In this document: in pieces, positions 1 to 11,830 of the stretch
Position numbering within the stretch: the first letter of the stretch is position 1
Layout: each line of letters opens with the position of its first letter
From: Sextonia rubra
Lineage: Eukaryota > Streptophyta > Magnoliopsida > Laurales > Lauraceae
Assembly: GCA_037013555.1 (NCBI GenBank)
Contig: JASUAD010000009.1
Span: forward strand, 58,489,114-58,553,113
Reading direction: 5' to 3'
DNA: 64,000 nt
Translations under genes and position numbers: made by a program
The notes under the pieces: model-generated
What the model was told of the DNA's origin: nothing
Database searches by the model: none
What the model saw: only the letters and a program-made list of their open reading frames with translations

Positions 1-1512
1 ACTTGGTCAACTCCTTTTGTTTGTGGGCCCCGGTCACTCTCAAGGCCCATTCTTGAACTTTTGCATATATGGTTTTTTTCCACCTGTTCGGGGTCCAAAC
101 GACGTCCAACCGCCACGAAACTTGGAGGAACACTTCTTGACACTATTTTGAGTGTGTCACAGAAGTTTCAGCTCAGTTCGACCACCTGAACTTGGTCAAC
201 TCCTTTTGTTCGTGGGCCCCGGTCACTCCCAAGGCCCATTCTTGGATTTTTGCATATGTGGCTTGTTTCCACCTGTTCGGGGTCCAAACGGTGTTCAATC
301 ACCACGAAACTTGGAGGAACACTTCTTCACACTATTTTCAGTGTGTCACAGAAGTTTCAGCTCAGTTTGACCGCCTGAACTTGGTCAACTCTTTTTGTTT
401 GTGGGCCACGGTCACTCCCAGAGCCCATTATTGGATTTTTGCATGTGTGGCTTGTTTCCGCCTGTTCGGGGTCCAAACGGTGTCCAATTGCCACGAAACT
501 TGAAGGAACACTTCTTGAAACTATTTTGAGTGTGTCACAGAAGTCTAAGCTCTGTTTGGCTACCTGAACTTGGTCAACTCCTTTTGTTTGTGGGCCCCGG
601 TCACTCTCAAGGCCCATTCTTGAACTTTTGCATGTGTGGCTTGTTTCCGCCTGTTTGGGGTCCAAACGGTGTCCAATTGCCACGAAACTTGGAGGAAAAC
701 TTTTTGACACTTTTTTGAGTGTGTCACAGAAGTTTCAGCTCAGTTTGACCACCTGAACTTGGTCAACTCCTTTTGTTTGTGGGCCCCGGTCACTCCCAAG
801 GCCCATTCTTGGATTTTTGCATATGTGGCTTGTTTCCGCCTGTTCGGGGTCCAAACGGTGTCCAATCGCCACAAGACTTGGAGGAACACCTCTTGACACT
901 ATTTTTAGTGTGTCACAGAAGTTTCAGCTCAGTTTGACCACCTGAACTTGGTCAACTTCTTTTGTTTGTGGGCCCCGGTCACTCCCAGGGCCCATTCTTG
1001 GATTTTTGCATATGTGGCTTGTTTCCGCCTGTTCGGGGTCCAAACGGTGTCCAATCGCCACGAAACTTGGAGGAACACTTCTTGACACTATTTTGAGTGT
1101 GTCACAGAAGTTTCAACTCTGTTTGACTACCTGAACTTGGTCAACTCCTTTTGTTTGTGGGCCCCGGTCACTCCCAAGGCCCATTCTTGGATTTTTGCTT
1201 GTGTGGCTTGTTTCCACCTGTTCGGGGTCCAAACGGTGTCCAATCGCCACGAAACTTGGAAGAACACTTTTTGACACTATTTTGAGTGTGTCACAGAAGT
1301 TTCACCTCTGTTTGACTACCTGAACTTGGTCAACTCCTTTTGTTTGTAGGCCCCGGTCACTCCCAAGGCCCATTCTTGGATTTTTGCATGTGTGGCTTGT
1401 TTCCGCCTGTTCGGGGTCCAAACGGTGTCCAATCGCCACGAAACTTGGAGGAACACTTCTTGACACTATTTTGAGTGTGTCACAGAAGTTTCAGCTTTGT
1501 TTGACCAACTGA
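1..1512. repeat. 189-bp tandem repeat array, 8 units
   Basis: Eight head-to-tail copies of one unit. The landmark ACTTGGTCAACTCC recurs at 1, 190, 379, 568, 757, 946, 1135 and 1324, and a ninth, diverging start lies at 1513, so each step is exactly 189 bases with no net indel. Other conserved landmarks are GTGGGCCCCGGTCACTC, GGGGTCCAAACGGTGTCC and GAGTGTGTCACAGAAGTTTC. Units differ only by scattered substitutions. The array runs off the left edge, so its true copy number is unknown. 189 is a multiple of three, which lets short open frames repeat, but all frames contain stops within a few units. It resembles a satellite or the tandem-repeat part of an LTR element; no coding role is supported. 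Confidence 0.96.
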
Positions 1513-2215
1513 ACTTGGTCAGCTCTCCAGTTGACTTTTTTATGGCAGTGGGCCCTTGTTTCAGCTGTTTGATGCCCAAATGACCCCGGTTTGATTTGAA
1601 ACTTGGAGAGACTGACGTCAAGAACATCTTGGAGTCTTCATCCAAATTTCATGCAGTTTGGATTTGAGGAAGTAGGATTTCGAACAGTAACCTATTCATT
1701 GCATGCGTTAGGTCACTATTCACTCCACGTTGAGATAGTTAGCCTGTTTTCTATCCGAACAGCCTCCCCTTGACTTGAAACTTTGGTAGAATAACTTGGG
1801 GCCTTCTTTGAGCATTTGTTCCCAATTTTATCTGCTTTGGCCTTTTGGAAGTAAGATCTTAGCCGATGACCCCCAGATTCGGGATTATTGTCCTCTAAGC
1901 TGACATGTAATGAAATTTAGGCCAAACAGAGTCTTTTCATCTTGAAAATTTGCAAAATATCTTCTGAGCATGACTGAAGCTTCGCGCCCAAATTTCATCA
2001 ATTTTGGACATCGAGAAGCAGGACTTTGGTCAATGACCCCCTGGTTTGGGGGGGAGCTGACTTCAGGCTGACATGCTTGTGGCTTTTGAGTTTGATGATC
2101 TCTGTTCAACCCGAAATTTGAACTTCCTCTGAGAGTTCCAACTATTTTGATCTTCATGGAATGCCGGTTCTCACAGTGATTCCCCAGGATCTGCAAATAA
2201 CCTCTGTGCCTAAAT
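1513..2215. repeat. Diverged tandem-repeat flank of the 189-bp array
   Basis: After the ninth ACTTGGTCA the regular unit breaks down, but related blocks keep returning: GAAACTTGG-like words near 1608, 1778, 1910 and 2112, each followed 40-90 bases later by CAAATTT(C/T)AT and a GGAAG.AGGA-type word. Spacing is irregular (roughly 130-200 bases). I read this as an older, decayed edge of the same kind of array. No gene is seen. Confidence 0.6.
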
Positions 2216-2224
2216 TAAGCTGAG

Positions 2225-2963
2225 ATGAGGTGTCTTCGCTGCAGTATTTGCAATTTTTATGAGTCAACATTTGTAAGTTTGCAAACAATAACAATCACTC
2301 AAGTACTGGTATGGCATCTTTTGAGGCATTATATGGGCACAGATGTAGGACCCCAATTTATTGGGAGGAAGTTGGTGTACGGAGTTTTCACGGGCCATCA
2401 ATTGTTAATGATACCAGTGAGAAGGTTCAGCAAATTCATGCCAAATTGAGAATTGCAAAAAGTAGACAAAAAAGTTATGTAGAAATAAAGATGAGAGATC
2501 TCAAGTTTGCATTGGGCGATCATGTGTTTTTAAAAGTGTCACGGGCTAGAGGGACACCCAGATTCGAACGGAAAGGTAAGCTATCACGCAGATTCATCAG
2601 GCCATTTGAGATTCTTGAAAGAGTGAGAGATGTAGCCTGTAAATTGGTGTTACTAGTAGAGTTGTCAGGAGTTCATAACGTCATCCATGTCTCAATGCTG
2701 AAGAAGTACGTCACCGATCCTTCGCATGTTCTTCGGTACTAACTGCTCGAAATTCAGCCAGATGCTACCTATGTTGAGAAGTTGTTGCGGTTCATTGATA
2801 CTAAGGAGCGAGTCTGACAAACGCGAATAATTCATTAGGTGAACGTTTAGTGGGAGCACCATAGCCCAAGGGAGGCCACTTGGGAGCTAAGAGACGAACT
2901 GAAGAAGTTGTACTTGGATGTTCTTCCTGAGGTATGTTAGACATTTGGGGGACCAAATGTTCC
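2225..2963 (+). pseudogene. Ty3/gypsy chromovirus integrase C-terminus and chromodomain remnant
   Basis: Translation from about 2263 gives an integrase C-terminal segment: GMASFEALYGHRCRTPIYW, then SRQKSYVE, GDHVFLKVS, KGKLSRRFIRPFEILERV and VHNVIHVSMLKKYVTDPSHV. These are the hallmark motifs downstream of the DDE core in plant gypsy elements. The frame stays open to a stop near 2742. Beyond it, broken frames still show YVEKLLRFIDTKERV and EATWELRDELKKLYLDVLPE, which is the chromodomain-like tail of the Del/Tekay group. Everything upstream (gag, protease, RT, RNase H, integrase core) is missing; the fragment starts abruptly against the repeat flank at about 2215-2260. It is a 5'-truncated, non-functional remnant joined to its own 3' LTR. 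Confidence 0.9.
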
Positions 2964-2976
2964 AAGGGGGGAGAAG
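2964..2976 (+). other. Polypurine tract of the family A gypsy element
   Basis: A purine run AAGGGGGGAGAAG sits directly against the LTR start TGTAACAT, the standard position of the plus-strand priming tract in Ty3/gypsy elements. Confidence 0.85.
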
Positions 2977-5498
2977 TGTAACATATCCGGACCCTAGTAT
3001 CTATTTTATTTAATTTAAATATAATTTATTTAATTGTGTGTATTTTCGTTAATTAAGGTTATTAGAATTTTTTAGATTTCTTTTGGGTTTGGGCAAATCG
3101 AGTAGTGGTTCTAGGTCCGTGAGTATTTACTGGTCAACATGACCTAATTTGGACCCACTTTGGACCTATTAAAGCTAAGAACCCAAACCAGGCCCTTATT
3201 TATTAATTAACTTAAACTATAGGGCTCTTTTTATAAAATAAAAAACTTACCCCAGACCCTTTTCTTATTAACCCATGGTCGGCAATCTTTTCTCCATTGC
3301 TACAGTCATTCTTCCCCTTCTTCTCCATCTCTTGATCAACCAAACCCAAGCTAAGCCACAGCAGCCAGTTGTCGTCTCCATCTTCTTCATCATCTTTTCT
3401 TCTTCTTCTTCTTCTTAGTCAACTTCGATGGATCTATGGTGTGCATGCGAGAGAAAGAGAGAGATCTAAGATCATCATCTTCTTCATCTATCTTCATCTA
3501 AAAGCAAGTGGTTGCACTTATCTCTAATGATCTTCACTAGTTTCATTGATTTTTCATGATCTAGATGTTGTAACAATGCCTAATAAATTTCTAAATGATT
3601 ATGGTAGGTTAGATGGGTATGGATTTCACAAATGCTTGTTTGATGATGTTTGATGGATTGGATGAAATGAGGATGGGTCAATTGAGGATGGTTCTCAGGT
3701 TAAAAAAAAATTGCACAAGCAGGCCAGCTCATGTGCGTAGTTGGCTATGCATGCAACGCAATGGGCTATCACCTACGCATGAGTGCAGGGGTTGTGCCCT
3801 ACCTATGCACAAGGGGCTGCCCCTGCTTATGCGCAAGGGGGGTTACCACCGGTTTTTGCCGCAACAGTGGAGTTGCCACCTACATGTGTGCCCATGGCAT
3901 TGCCGTGGATCCTCAAACAGCTGTATGATGGTGGGGGCACTAGTAGTGATGCTCTTGTGGCCCCTGCAACAGTGTATTGGCAAGCTATCCCTTGTATGGA
4001 CTAATGAAGTTGGGACCAGTTGTCATTTTGGTTATTTATGCACCCAAAAGACCCTTGTGTTGGTCTTTGTACCCCGATGAATATGATTTAAAGATTTAAA
4101 TCCATCACATCATCTAAGTAAGGGATTATCGGGCCAATTTCCCCTTACAGATTTCACGGTTTGCAAATGATGGTACAAACCACCCATACTTAGATGAAGT
4201 AAGAATTGGGCTATGCATGACCCTCGTTTTCAAAAAATTTCCAACCTTACATCATCTCGGTTCGTGTGGAGTTCTCGCATGCATGAATTTTGGTCACAGT
4301 GTTGGAATATTTGTGGAGATATTTCTTGTTCGTTGAGCTTGTATTTCTTTACCTTGTTGCATACATATAAAGTTTATACCTATTATTTTATGATGATTTA
4401 GCTTGGACCATACATTCTTTACTTGGGAGGTATTCATGTTGTGTTGAAAATCATTTTATTAGAATAACCTTTCATTACATTGTACTTAATACCTATTCTA
4501 GCCAGCCCTTCACACTACCATAAGATGTGTCTATTGAACAATTACTCAGCCATGTTTATGAATCTTGACACAGGAAGGGGCAAGGCTATGTAAGATTATT
4601 ATGCAGATCTGGTTATTGGACGACTACGGTCAGCACACAGATGTACACTGTAATAATTTTATTGGACTTAGGGCCGAAGACGAGCTTACCCCTCATACAC
4701 AGTTGGTTTCACCATGATCTTTTGCACAAGATGCTAGGCATCTGAAGATGGGTTTGATCCACTATTTTGGACAATATGCAAGGCATCCAAAGATGATATA
4801 AATCCCGTAAAGGCATTGGCTAATGCGATGCTCGGCGAATGTAATGTTGTTCATTTGATGTAAAGTTGGATTTAAGATTCGTTCCTTCTATTATGCATGG
4901 CATTCTTTTATCTCTATTGTTCATATGTTCTCATGATCTCATCGTCTTATTCTCACATTGATAGTGTATTATATTATGAGTTATGTGTATTCCACCTGCC
5001 GCCACATTTGTGGTTGACCTTATTTTTCTAAAATTGGTGCATTAAGTATTGAGCCCGGCTATGCCAAGAAGGAGGCGGAGGTTGAAGCATTTCAAATGCT
5101 TAAGCAAACTGATGTTCCTGAGTGGGGTGCAGATGATGGCTTCGGGGCTATCTAGTCATGCACAACAGTAACTCACCTAGTTTGCAGTTATTTTAAATAA
5201 ATCATTCTTTAGAGACTTGATTCTTTAGTGGAACACTGTAATAAACTATTATTTTTCTTGTTTGCAACTTGAATTTTTATTATTATTGTTTTCTGGAGAT
5301 ATGCAAATCTGATTTTCCTTTGGTACCTATTGAATGAAAATGCTTCCACAGGCTTTAATGAATGTGAATGGCATAAACTCACTATGACCTAAGATCCTGT
5401 GGGAAGAATAATTAGGAGTCAATGGTTTTAATTACAAAAAAGAATTTAACTGGCTCTTAATTTCACGTAACCCTAGTTTCAAATTTTTGGGCATGACA
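2977..5498 (+). repeat. 3' LTR of a Ty3/gypsy element, family A (2522 bp)
   Basis: It starts TGTAACAT after the polypurine tract and ends ...GGGCATGACA. Both ends match the minus-strand solo LTR at 49867-52975: the last 230 bases here (AATTAGGAGTCAATG, TTTCACGTAACCCTA, GATCCTGTGGGA) align with the reverse complement of 49867-50100. The interior holds a CT-rich leader at 3290-3420 including a (TTC)n run, and a GC-richer stretch at 3700-3960. Open frames inside (for example 3613-4080) show no known domain. The relative is about 590 bp longer, so one copy has deletions or the other insertions. Confidence 0.9.
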
Positions 5499-7452
5499 AG
5501 ACTCCTCCTTCTTATCCTAATCATGCTCAACTTGGTGGCAAAGAATAACTCTTTCTCAAGTGCATGATTATAATCAAACTAGTAAGTATAAAGAGAGTCA
5601 AAACATGAGAGATGCAAAACTATAAATAGAAGAAAGGAAAGAAGTCCAAGCCATGCAGAGTATGAGCCTCCTCTCTAGTTTTCTCTCCTCCACATGCCCA
5701 TCATCTCTCTTCCCATCCTTTTGATAGTTCTCATCTCTCTTTTCAAGAAGGCTAGTCCAAGATTGAAGACCATAAACTAGAAGAGGATTCTTCATCCGAG
5801 CATGTGTATGTCTTTAGTTTTTATTCTTTATTCTTTTATATAAAGGACTCTCACATTATCAAATTTCATATTGTCATTCTCTTCTTGTATTCTTGTGTGT
5901 CTTCATTTTTTTATTATTTTTTTTTCGAGTCCTTTCAAAAGGGTTAGTTATTTGTGTTGTATGGTAAGGTTAGTAGAACGTTGTCTTACTCCAAATGACT
6001 TAACTTAGTATCCTCCAACGTGTGGTTTAGAACTTGAATCTCTTTCATGTACAGGAGGCAATGCAAGTTAGGAAACAAAAGAAAATATATTTGAGCCTAG
6101 TAAAGATTATGAGCCATACATTAAATGCCCATGTCCTTTGTGCTATAGTTTAGTGCTCACGCTTGGCTTGGCGTCCCAGGTTCTAGAACGAGAACTGTTA
6201 CTTGTGATTTTAGAGATTTTTGGTTCAAGGTGAGAGAAGAAAGTAGAAAAAATGTTGAACTCACCAACTTTTATTTTAATCGCAAATTTCACAGAACTTT
6301 ACTTTTCTTGCAAAAATGACCACCCTTTACTTTTATGCAACTATTACCAGCCACTATATTTCTTGTACTATTACCGACCTTTATTGTTCTTGTCAACTTT
6401 ACCACCTCTTCAATTCCAGCAGTTTTATCTTCATTTGTTTCTTCATGAATTGTTTATTTAGTTTGCATTATTGCTGAAAATTGCATGTCATGCATACATA
6501 GTTTGCATAACTAGTTGCATATTAGGGTTATTTATTAAGTTTAATTTTAGAAATTAATTCTTGTTCTTGAACATCAAATTTATTTAATTCTGAACATGGT
6601 TTTAGTATGAATTAATTTTTGAATTCAAATTTAATAATTTACATGTTACATTACATTCATATAGTGTTGAACGTCCATACATAGCATACATTGTTTTGCA
6701 TTGTATTGTTAGATTTGATGCTATTATTTTTTTACTGAATTCACATCATAATTTCATGCATATTTAGGATACATTTTCAGTAATAAACAAGTTCTAGTTC
6801 TATTGGGATTCTACATGCATTCATGTTTGGCATACCACTCATATTGGGAAACTAGTTCCTCATGTAGTGCATAGTTTTCTTAACTTTTGCATCATTCATA
6901 GAATTGGGATCATATTAGCATTTAACAAGTTAGGGTTTAGATTTGAATTAGTTTTAGGAATTTTAATTTCATTAGAAGTCTAGGTTAGAAGAATCATAAT
7001 TAGATTCAGAAACTAACTTTGAATTGTTTTAGTTGTCTAGGTAACTTGCATATAGGATACTTCTAGGAATTTGGATTCTTCTTCAATTTGAATTGTATGT
7101 AAAACCTTTATAAGTGGGAAGTTTCTAGAACTAGGAATATTAATATAATTAAGAGTTTAACTTAGGAAGTGGTTTTACTAGTTTAGTAGCATAGTTTTTC
7201 TAACTTTTATGTTTAGTTTTAACTTTTGTTTGAATTACAAGATGGAAAGAACTGTACTCAATTTTGCTCCTTTCGGATTGACCCCATAGTCACCGGGTCA
7301 CTATACCACAATTTTGGCTTGCACTTGGGGCCCATGAACAAGGATCTTATGCCTTGAGGCTCCTCCGAGGAATTAAGAGGCATCACATGAGGAGCAATAT
7401 TTGAATCTACTACCTACGGGTAGTTTTGGTCATTTGGAGAACCAAATGTCTT
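5499..7452. other. Non-coding stretch between two LTR-type elements
   Basis: AT-rich sequence with no open frame that shows a known domain. It contains CT-rich leader-like sequence near 5670-5760 and TATATAAAGG near 5838. The stretch ends in the polypurine tract at 7453, so part of it may be the worn internal region of the element whose LTR begins at 7465. No gene seen. Confidence 0.5.
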
Positions 7453-8260
7453 AACGGGGGAGGATGTAATACCTTGACCCCTAATTCTTGGGTTTAATGC
7501 TTATTATAATTGTGTTTAGTTTAATAAGTAGATTAGAAACTCATTGTCTTTTCTTAATGGTTAGAATAGTTTTTGTGTAACTTTGGAAAGTTTTGAGAGC
7601 CTTTAAACATAGTTCGTGAATGTCCTATTTGAAAACTCGGAAAAGGTTAGGGTTTTTTTTTAATTTCATTGAAATTTCCATTTTGACTTCACTTAATAGA
7701 TAAAATTGTCTCCTACAACTTTTGTATTTTTGTCCAAACTCATTCCAATGCTTGAAACCTTTTGTTTTATTAATTTTCGATCGCCTCAAGTCAAAGCAGT
7801 CAAATCCCTTGAAATCTGGTAAACAAGTCAACTTCCATAAAACATGTCATATTTTGGCCCATTGGGAAGAGGATTAATTTCTCTACACTTTTGTCTCTTA
7901 CGTCGGTTCGATCTGGGTTCGATCTGGGCTCAAAATCTCGAGATATTGGCCCAACAATCTCTTCATGTTGTGGGCCCCACATACCCATCTTATAAAAATA
8001 CCCAGGCCTCATTCTTCTTTCTTCTTCTCCCTCGCTAGAGCAGTAGCCTCCCAGATGCCCAAAAGCACCCATCTCTTCCTTCTTCACCCCCTCTCAAACC
8101 CCTTGCTTTGGATTTAGTCTTCCATTCACCAATCGAATTGCATTTTCATGTTCCTTTTCTTCCCTTTGTTCTCTAGACGCCATTTTCAGAATATCAAAGC
8201 AACCAATTTAGAGCTTATTCATTTCCCTTCTTTTCTTTTCTTTTTTTTTTTTTGGAGTAA
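7453..8260 (+). repeat. Polypurine tract and partial LTR of another Ty3/gypsy element
   Basis: AACGGGGGAGGA (7453-7464) is followed by TGTAATACCTTGACCCC, the common polypurine-tract/LTR-start layout, preceded by a worn GGAGAACCAAATGTC like that in family A. A promoter-like TATAAAAATA lies at 7991-8000, followed by a CT-rich leader (8010-8160). I could not find the LTR end; it is lost or masked by the A/T tracts after 8240. No coding sequence of this element is recognisable upstream. Confidence 0.6.
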
Positions 8261-8351
8261 TAAAATTTACTATTATCAAAAAAAAATTAAACACCCAATA
8301 CAGGTTCACAACAAGAGTACACTAAATATCGATGAACTTTAAGCTCACATT

Positions 8352-8690
8352 GACGAATACTGTGTTTTCACACTAACTTGAAATTTTGGATATTAGTATT
8401 TTCTGTTGATATCAATTAATTATTAGTTGATATCAAAGAATTTTTAGTTAATATTGACCAATATTGTATTTTCCTGTATGACCTGAAATTTGTTTATAAA
8501 TGATTATTCATCATTATTGACTAATAATTAGTTTCTATCAATGAAATTTTATTTAATATCAACATATACTGTCTTTTCTAAATGACATGAAAATTGCCTA
8601 TATGTGTTTAATTGTCAATATCGACTAGTCTATTGACTAATTAGTTGATATTGATAAATGTTTTGCTTTCTTGTATCCTATCAAATTTGT
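8352..8690. repeat. Degenerate tandem repeat, about 105 bp, 3-4 units
   Basis: Units begin near 8352, 8456, 8561 and 8654 with the pattern GA(C)(C/G)AATA(C/T)TGT.TTTTC...TGA(C)(C/A)TGAAATTT and end in repeated TTGATAT / TTAATAT words. Copies are clearly diverged and the last is partial. Confidence 0.7.
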
Positions 8691-8699
8691 TTGTCAGCC

Positions 8700-11600
8700 T
8701 TTTCCGTTTGCATTCACCATCTTCCATTCACCAAAATGCAATCTAAACAAACAATAAACACATCTCCTCCATCCCCTACAAAATTACATTCACCTAATTT
8801 AACGTGAGTGCTGACACCAGCTGAGGGGCACCCATACACACAATCTTTAGGTGCGTACCTAACTATAGGGCCTATAATTGGTCCATCCAAATGGACCAAA
8901 AGCTTGGGCCTACCCACTAGATCACTATGGTTCCATAGTTTAACACCCATATGAGTGGACTGGGCCCATAGATCGACTGTGAACCAATCTAAATGAGTTG
9001 TGAAGTCACTAAACTTATGGGACCTAGGTCATGAAGATGGTAGGATGATCAAATGAGTCCCAAACTTGGTAAATATATAGCACTCACCTAGTTCTTGAAA
9101 TACCCCTAGTCCTATCCCCTAGGTGGGGCCCCGCAACCAGGTGCGCATACCACGCACCTAATAACTACTATATATATATAGGTGGCCTAATGATCCTATG
9201 CACGCCGTCATTTTGTGCACACTCATACGTATCCCATAGCAAAGTATGCATTTGAATGGACCACACACAAGGACATCCTATGATAGCAGCCAAACCCCTC
9301 GATTTGCACCCATCCAAATAAATTGGACTGTTGGATCAACTTACACCTATTTTCAACAGTGAAATTTTTGGGGCCACAAGCCAAGGATGATCAAATGAGA
9401 TCCATTGTTTAGACATGGGTATGCCCTAACCAAACCATTCAATACCGTAGCCCCATCTCCATGTGGGTCCAGAGGTTGCTCATACAGTGAGGTGCGCATC
9501 AAAATTCCATGCTCACCCTACCTCAAAATTCATCCAATGCACACAAAAGCGTATCTTGTTTTTCATGCACTCCTCACCCACTTGCTTGCCCTATTGAATG
9601 GATCACACCTGGAGGAACTCCTTGAATTACACTGATCTCATTTTTCAATACTCATCCGAATGGACTCGATAGTTGGATTGACTATGCCCGCTCTTTTAAG
9701 GGGTGAAAATTTATGGGTCATTTCTCAAGGTTACAATTATAAGGTGAGATCTATATTCTATATATGGATAGGCCCCAACTAGATCTTTCAAGCTGCTTCC
9801 CCCCACCCCCTAGCTCTCTAGGAAGGTACACGAAGAGCTTCATGCACACCCTACAGGGGGTTGGGACTGTATCTAGAGCTGACAAAAACTAGCCTCACCC
9901 ACCAATTAGGATTGACCCAACCCATTCTCTGAGCCATCTAACCTAGCCTGCCTAAAATATGGGTTGGTCACCGGACATGTTTTACCACCCCATAAAAAAC
10001 GGGTTGAGTTAGGGTTGACCACCTAACCCAATTCACCCATTTAGATTTTACTAATTACTATGATTTTTTAGCTTTCATGTGACTTTTCAAATTCTTGAAG
10101 GCTGTAAATCAAGTGACTCTAAGTCTTATGTGGATAAGTTATACAATAGTTTGTCTCTTTTATTTTTCTATTGTATGGTTAAATGTTTTGACACTTAGAA
10201 TATGAATCTTGTTTTTTTATTTTATTTAACAATATGTTGTTTATGTACTTAGAATATTAATTTGTGTCTCTTAATTTTATATTGGGTAGTCAAGCATAGA
10301 AATTTACCATTAAAATGTATATTTGAATGGAATACAATAGCATTGATGAATCTTATATTCATGCTCAAATATAATATTACTAAATTAAACTAAAATTGGG
10401 AAGGGCAATTGTCTTAATAAATGAGCTAGAAATTGTTAATGAATCTTGACCCATCTTTTACGCCCTAGGAATTGGTAGATTTTACATTTATGCTCAATAC
10501 AACACTTAAAATGAATTCGAAGTAAGAAAAGATTTACAAATAAAAATGAGCTGATAACACACAAAAGAGAGACTGTATGAGTTGGATGGCATGATGGTAA
10601 GCCATACCGGTGTACGGTAAGGGGGCTTATGTTATAACATGGCCAGGTGTGCATGGTGTCCAATCCATTTGACGGCTGCGGTCCGACAACTCTCTAGGGA
10701 GTCTAGTGTATGTCAACGGCCTCGTTGGATCCTAACATGAGCCCACTGGAAGTTCTCATAATTCGATGGTGAAAGCAGTTCTCCCAAGAATATTTGCCTA
10801 TGAGATAAAATTCTATTCAAATGGGCGATATTTCCGGATCTCTTGGATCTTTTTTTTTTAATGCTACTAGCTGGCTATTTTAGTGACTTTAACAATATAA
10901 GTAATTTATCTGAGCGGCCAAAGGCAAGGGTAGCAAAAAGGTCAAGTCCAGTCGGCCCAAAATGGTTGGGGAGAAAAAGCATGTTTATAGGTTCAAATTC
11001 AACCCATATCCAATCCATTTCTAAAACGGGTTCAGTGAGTTCAACTCACACCTGATGTGGGCCAGCTGGACCCACATAAAATGCATTTAATATGGGTCAA
11101 CTTATATAATCTGACCCAACTAGTAAAATCTTTGGCAAAACCTAATCCATTTCAAATATTTACAAAAAAATTAAATTTAAACCTTAATTAAATGGTTAAT
11201 TGAAGAAAAGCCATAAATGATGGCAAAGCTGCTCCTGCCTTTTTTTTTATTTACAAAACTACCCTAGATGACGATATCATTAATTCATTTGACGAAGTCA
11301 TCAGCTGAATTGATGATATGGTTAATTTCTATTACGAAATACTCTTTTGGTGCATTTTTTTCCACCTAGTGATTGAAGAAGCCAATAATCCTGTACTCTA
11401 AATCTTATTTTTCAAGCGCAAAGCTCTTCAACTTTCTCTCCCTTTCTAATCTTCGTCCAACCCTTTCCATCAAAACCTAATTTTCACTTTTAAACAACGC
11501 TCTCAACTCCAGCTTGTCTTAGGTTTTTAATATAAGATTTTAAAATGGCTTAACGCACATGATAGGATCAAAGGCTTTGTAAACCGGCAAAAGGCCACGT

Positions 11601-11830
11601 TTGGGAACTTGAACTGTGCAAACTACTTGCTTGGTCATGGCATTCTCTTCACTATCCATTTCTATTTAATTCTACAAAAAACTTTCCATCTCTGTTTAAC
11701 TCTACCAAAAACCCTCTATTGGCTTTTAGATCTTGATTTCATCCTTTCATTAGTTCATTGAACTGAAATAGTTTTTAGGCTTCTTAGTTTTTCAAATCTT
11801 GGTATCCTCTACGAATGTTGAAAATATTTT
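8700..11830. other. Non-coding, transposon-like accessory sequence
   Basis: No credible gene. The stretch 8760-9780 is rich in short words such as GTGGGCCCC, GGTGCGCAT and ACGCACCTA, and carries a hairpin GGTCCATCCAAATGGACC at 8880-8897; such sequence is typical of non-autonomous DNA elements, but I found no matching ends or target duplication. 9880-10050 and 10930-11120 carry repeated GACCCAACCCA / GGGTTGA words. 11840-11880 is AT-rich and meets the LINE 3' end. Confidence 0.5.

Noticed and set aside
152..718. Short open frames in the 189-bp array (for example MCHRSFSSV...)
   Set aside because: They arise because 189 is a multiple of three; every frame is stopped within a few units and no protein family is matched.
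1..1512. CRISPR-like array
   Set aside because: Units are 189-bp contiguous copies without short repeats alternating with unique spacers, in a plant nuclear context.
3613..4080. 155-codon open frame
   Set aside because: It lies inside the family A LTR, has no domain, and overlaps open frames in other phases; a low-complexity GC-richer block explains it.
8800..9780. A defined DNA transposon
   Set aside because: Composition and short hairpins suggest one, but I could not find paired inverted ends or a target duplication, so only non-coding TE-like sequence is listed.
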